Below, piece after piece: positions 61,430 through 64,000 of a stretch of 64,000 bases of DNA (positions are counted from its first letter, which is position 1; each line of letters starts with the position of its first letter). The notes beneath the pieces were generated by a model, which did not search any database, was not told where the DNA came from, and saw only the letters and a program-made list of their open reading frames with translations. Position numbers and translations under genes: made by a program. The DNA lies in the NCBI RefSeq assembly GCF_003001935.1, contig NZ_PVNG01000014.1:248001-312000 (forward strand), in the 5' to 3' direction. The DNA comes from Nonomuraea fuscirosea. Lineage in GTDB: Bacteria; Actinomycetota; Actinomycetes; Streptosporangiales; Streptosporangiaceae.

Positions 61430-62406
61430 GCCTCGGCCAGGACCAGGGTGAAGTCTCCAGCGGGATCGGTGTAGCGGCGGCCGATGCGGAAGCCGGCCGC
61501 GGCCAGCTCCGCGCGCAGCCCCTCGGGGCGGAACTTGGCGCTGATCTCGGTCCGCATCTCCTCCCCCTCCTCGAACGAGACCGCCAGCCCGAGCGCGTCG
61601 ACCCGCACCCGCATGGCCCGGGTCGCCCGCAGCCGCATCTCGATCCACTCGTGCCGCTCGTCGAAGACCGCCACGTGCTCGAACGCCTCGGGCTGGAAGT
61701 CCGCGTTCAGCTCCCTGTTGATCACCCGGAGCACGTTCCGGTTGAACTCGGCCGTCACCCCGGCCGCGTCGTCGTAGGCGGCGACGAGCCGCCCGGGGTC
61801 CTTGACCAAGTCCGCCCCCAGCAGAAACGTGTCCCCCGGCCGCATCGTGGCCCGCAGTTCCTTGAGGAACACGGCGCGGGCGGCCGGTTCGAGGTTGCCG
61901 ATCGTGCCGCCGAGGAAGGCGACCATGCGCCGCCCCTCGCGCGGCAGCAGCGCCAGGTGATGTTCGAAGTCGGCGCACACCGCGCGCACGTCCACGCCGG
62001 GGAAGCGCCCGGCCACCCGCCGCGCCGCGGCCTCCAGGGTGACCGCGTCCACGTCCACCGGCGTGTAGCCGCGCAGCCTGCCCGCCGCCGCGAGCGCGTC
62101 CAGCAGCAGCACGGTCTTCTCGCTGGTCCCCGAGCCCAGCTCGACCAGCGTGTCCGCGCCGCAGGCGGCCACGATCTCGGCCGAGCGGGCGCGCAGGATG
62201 GCCAGCTCGCGCCGGGTCGGGTAGTACTCGGGCAGCCGGGTGATCCGCGAGAACAGCTCGCTGCCCGTGGCGTCGTAGAACCACTTGGGCGGCAGCCACT
62301 TGGGCGAGGACGTCAGGCCGCTGGTGACGTCGTGTTCGAGCGCCTGGCGCAGGTAGTCGCGGTCGAGATGGTTGATCACACGCACGGTGGAGTGGCTGAC
62401 GGGCAC
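61426..62406 (-). CDS. egtD: L-histidine N-alpha-methyltransferase EgtD
   Basis: 326 residues, GTG at 62406 with GGAGG 5 bases upstream. PPKWFYDATGSELFSRITRL and LPEYYPTRRELAIL are the family's N-terminal signature. SAM-binding LVELGSGTSEKTVLLLDAL, PVDVD and FLGGTIGNLEP follow. It makes hercynine by trimethylating histidine, the first committed step. Length matches the family (about 320 residues). It overlaps egtE by four bases. Confidence 0.96.
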   Translation of the reverse strand: MPVSHSTVRVINHLDRDYLRQALEHDVTSGLTSSPKWLPPKWFYDATGSELFSRITRLPEYYPTRRELAILRARSAEIVAACGADTLVELGSGTSEKTVLLLDALAAAGRLRGYTPVDVDAVTLEAAARRVAGRFPGVDVRAVCADFEHHLALLPREGRRMVAFLGGTIGNLEPAARAVFLKELRATMRPGDTFLLGADLVKDPGRLVAAYDDAAGVTAEFNRNVLRVINRELNADFQPEAFEHVAVFDERHEWIEMRLRATRAMRVRVDALGLAVSFEEGEEMRTEISAKFRPEGLRAELAAAGFRIGRRYTDPAGDFTLVLAEA

Positions 62407-62425
62407 GAGGCCTCCTATAGGTAGA

Positions 62426-63133
62426 TCACAACGGCTGGACGCGTACGTCGTCGCCGGCGACGGTCAGCAGGCTCCGCTCGGGCACGGCCTGCCAGCCGGG
62501 CAGGCCGTCGAGCGGCTCGCTGGCCACCAGCACGCCGTCGTCGAGTCGGCGAAGGAACAGGGTGTCGCCCCAGACGGTCGCGACCACGGACGCGCCGTCG
62601 CAGGCGAGCAGGTTGAGCCGGGCGGCGGGGTCCTTCTCCCCGGCCCGTACGACGACGTCGGCCAGCGCCTCACCCAGGCCGGCGCCGGCGCGCCCGCGCT
62701 GGAACACGGCGGCGGCGACCCAGGCGGCGTCGCAGGTGCTCTCGGCCCCGTCGGCGAGGTCCTTGACCGCGTCGCGCGCGACCCGGCCGTTGTGGCTGAG
62801 CAGCCAGGTCCCGTCGGCGAACGGCGCGGTCGCGGTCTCCTCGACCGGCATGCCCACGGTGGCGGAGCGCACGGCCGCCAGCAGGCAGGTCGAGCGAGCC
62901 ACCGAGGCGAGGCCCGGCAGGTTGGCGTCGGTCCAGATGGGCACGGCGCGCCGGTAACGCACGGGCTCGGCGCGGGCGGGGTCGTACCAGCCCATGCCGA
63001 ACCCGTCGGCGTTCACCAGGCCGGCGCGCTGGCGGCGCGGCTGGTAGGACTGCCTGAGCAGCCCGTACCCGGGCTCGTCGATGAGCGAGGAGAGCGGGCG
63101 GGCGGCGCCCAGCCAGGCGGCGTGCCGGCACAT
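62426..63133 (-). CDS. egtC: Ergothioneine amidohydrolase EgtC
   Basis: 235 residues, ATG at 63133. It is a class II glutamine amidotransferase-like Ntn hydrolase: the nucleophile Cys2 in MCRHAAWLGAARPLSSLI, NADGFGMGWYDP, and LSHNGRVARDAVKDLA. EgtC removes the gamma-glutamyl group from the sulfoxide intermediate made by EgtB. It is separated from egtB by one base and from egtD by 19 bases that hold the egtD ribosome site. Confidence 0.95.
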   Translation of the reverse strand: MCRHAAWLGAARPLSSLIDEPGYGLLRQSYQPRRQRAGLVNADGFGMGWYDPARAEPVRYRRAVPIWTDANLPGLASVARSTCLLAAVRSATVGMPVEETATAPFADGTWLLSHNGRVARDAVKDLADGAESTCDAAWVAAAVFQRGRAGAGLGEALADVVVRAGEKDPAARLNLLACDGASVVATVWGDTLFLRRLDDGVLVASEPLDGLPGWQAVPERSLLTVAGDDVRVQPL

Positions 63134-63134
63134 G

Positions 63135-64000
63135 TCAGACCAGCTCCGAGCGGGCGCACCGGAAGCCGGTGAAGATCTGCCTGCGGATCGGATAGTCCCA
63201 GTTTCTGAACGTGGTCCGCACCGCCGCCGGGTCGGCCGCCCACGAGCCGCCGCGCAGCACCCGGTACTCCTCGCCGAAGAACACCTCGCTGTACTCCTTG
63301 TACGGGAAGCTGCGGAAGCCCGGATACGCCTGGAACCAGGAGGAGGTCCACTCCCACACGTCCCCGATCATCTGCTCGGCCCCGTAAGGGGAGGCCCCGC
63401 CCGGATAGGCGCCCAGCGGCGCGGGCCGGGCCGCGCGATGGCCGAGGTTGGCCAGCGAGGGGCCCGGATCGCTCTCGCCCCATGGGTAACGCCTGGCCCG
63501 GCCCGCCTCCTGGTCCCAGCCGCAGGCCTTCTCCCACTCGGGCTCGGTGGGCAGCCGCTTGCCGGCCCAGCGGGCGTAGGCGTCGGCCTCGTACCAGGAC
63601 ACGTGCTGGACCGGCTCGTCCATCGGGACCGGCTCCGTGCGGCCGAAGCGGTCGCGGTACCAGGAGCCGCCCTCCCTGGTCCAGAACAGCGGGGCGGTGA
63701 TGCCCTTGCGCTGCCGCCACTGCCAGCCCTCCGGGGTCCAGAAGCGCTGGTCGTCGTAGCCGCCGTCCTCGATGAAGGCCGCGTACGCGGCGTTGCCGAC
63801 GGGCAGCCGGTCGATCCAGTAGCCGGGCAGGTCGACCCAGGTGGCGGGGCGCTCGTTGTCGTAGGCCCACGGGAGCGTGTCGGTGCCCATGAGGAAGCGG
63901 CCGGCGGGCACGTGCACCTCGTCGGGGCCGCCGGCGCGCCCCGGCGGCAGCTCACCCTCGCGAACGAGCCCCGGCTCCCGCGAGAGTTGCAGCGTGGCGA
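63135..64000 (-). CDS. egtB: Ergothioneine biosynthesis sulfoxide synthase EgtB, 5' part outside the window
   Basis: 288 codons of the C-terminal part are visible and the frame is open to the right edge. The FGE-sulfatase-like (C-type-lectin-fold) domain is clear: VPAGRFLMGTDTLPWAYDNE, HVSWYEADAYARWAGKRLP, EPEWEKACGWD, GDVWEWTSSWF and RVLRGGSWAADP. The N-terminal DinB domain with the iron-binding His residues lies outside. EgtB joins gamma-glutamylcysteine to hercynine using iron and oxygen. It is first of the egtBCDE genes visible here. Confidence 0.95.
   Translation of the reverse strand, partial: ATLQLSREPGLVREGELPPGRAGGPDEVHVPAGRFLMGTDTLPWAYDNERPATWVDLPGYWIDRLPVGNAAYAAFIEDGGYDDQRFWTPEGWQWRQRKGITAPLFWTREGGSWYRDRFGRTEPVPMDEPVQHVSWYEADAYARWAGKRLPTEPEWEKACGWDQEAGRARRYPWGESDPGPSLANLGHRAARPAPLGAYPGGASPYGAEQMIGDVWEWTSSWFQAYPGFRSFPYKEYSEVFFGEEYRVLRGGSWAADPAAVRTTFRNWDYPIRRQIFTGFRCARSELV

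Overview
The window is very GC-rich actinobacterial chromosome, with tightly packed genes, many 4-base start/stop overlaps and GTG/TTG starts. A conservon (cvnA-D), a Bpa-type proteasome activator, ergothioneine genes and PcaL-type protocatechuate catabolism point to a filamentous actinomycete, probably Streptosporangiaceae (Nonomuraea-like). The genus is an inference. I see no rRNA, convincing tRNA, CRISPR array, transposase or prophage.

Layout. 3-7884: a five-gene operon with a tubulin-like protein (5' end outside the window), a 611-residue unknown, a membrane-tethered pseudokinase, a zinc-ribbon GTPase and a tail-anchored partner. 7885-12246: promoter region and a complete conservon of sensor kinase, roadblock protein, DUF742 protein and small GTPase. 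12236-14609: a LysR/SDR divergent pair and bpa. 14844-16510: an ABC-F ATPase behind a 7-codon leader peptide and a strong hairpin. 16558-26827: an M14 carboxypeptidase, PucR regulator, YtcJ-like amidohydrolase and a five-gene oligopeptide ABC transporter, which look like one peptide or amide scavenging module. 26836-30854: a small secreted protein, an SDR/TetR pair, an acyltransferase and another TetR.

30925-38830: the protocatechuate branch of the beta-ketoadipate pathway (pcaIJ, F, HG, B and fused pcaDC), read leftwards from a promoter shared with a tandem-duplicated IclR regulator. 38888-43939: an MDR oxidoreductase, PAP2 phosphatase, FHA protein with a small ORF upstream, a Ser/Thr kinase fused to an extracellular lytic-transglycosylase-like domain, and a STAS protein. 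44080-53574: scattered hydrolases, a lipoprotein, NUDIX, MarR, DJ-1/GlxA regulators, small membrane proteins, and an OFA-family MFS carrier with its 37-residue small subunit. 53763-58666: an S41 peptidase, an HTH/TPR-like regulator and an unusual ATP-grasp-like protein.

58778-59996 is a secreted sialidase broken by what looks like one extra base in a homopolymer. 60128-64000 is the ergothioneine operon egtB-C-D-E, with egtB running off the right edge. Best candidates for something undescribed are the tubulin/pseudokinase/GTPase cassette, the ABC-F leader, the kinase-transglycosylase fusion and the ATP-grasp-like gene. Many genes here appear to be leaderless: six have a -10-like hexamer exactly 7 bases before the start codon.
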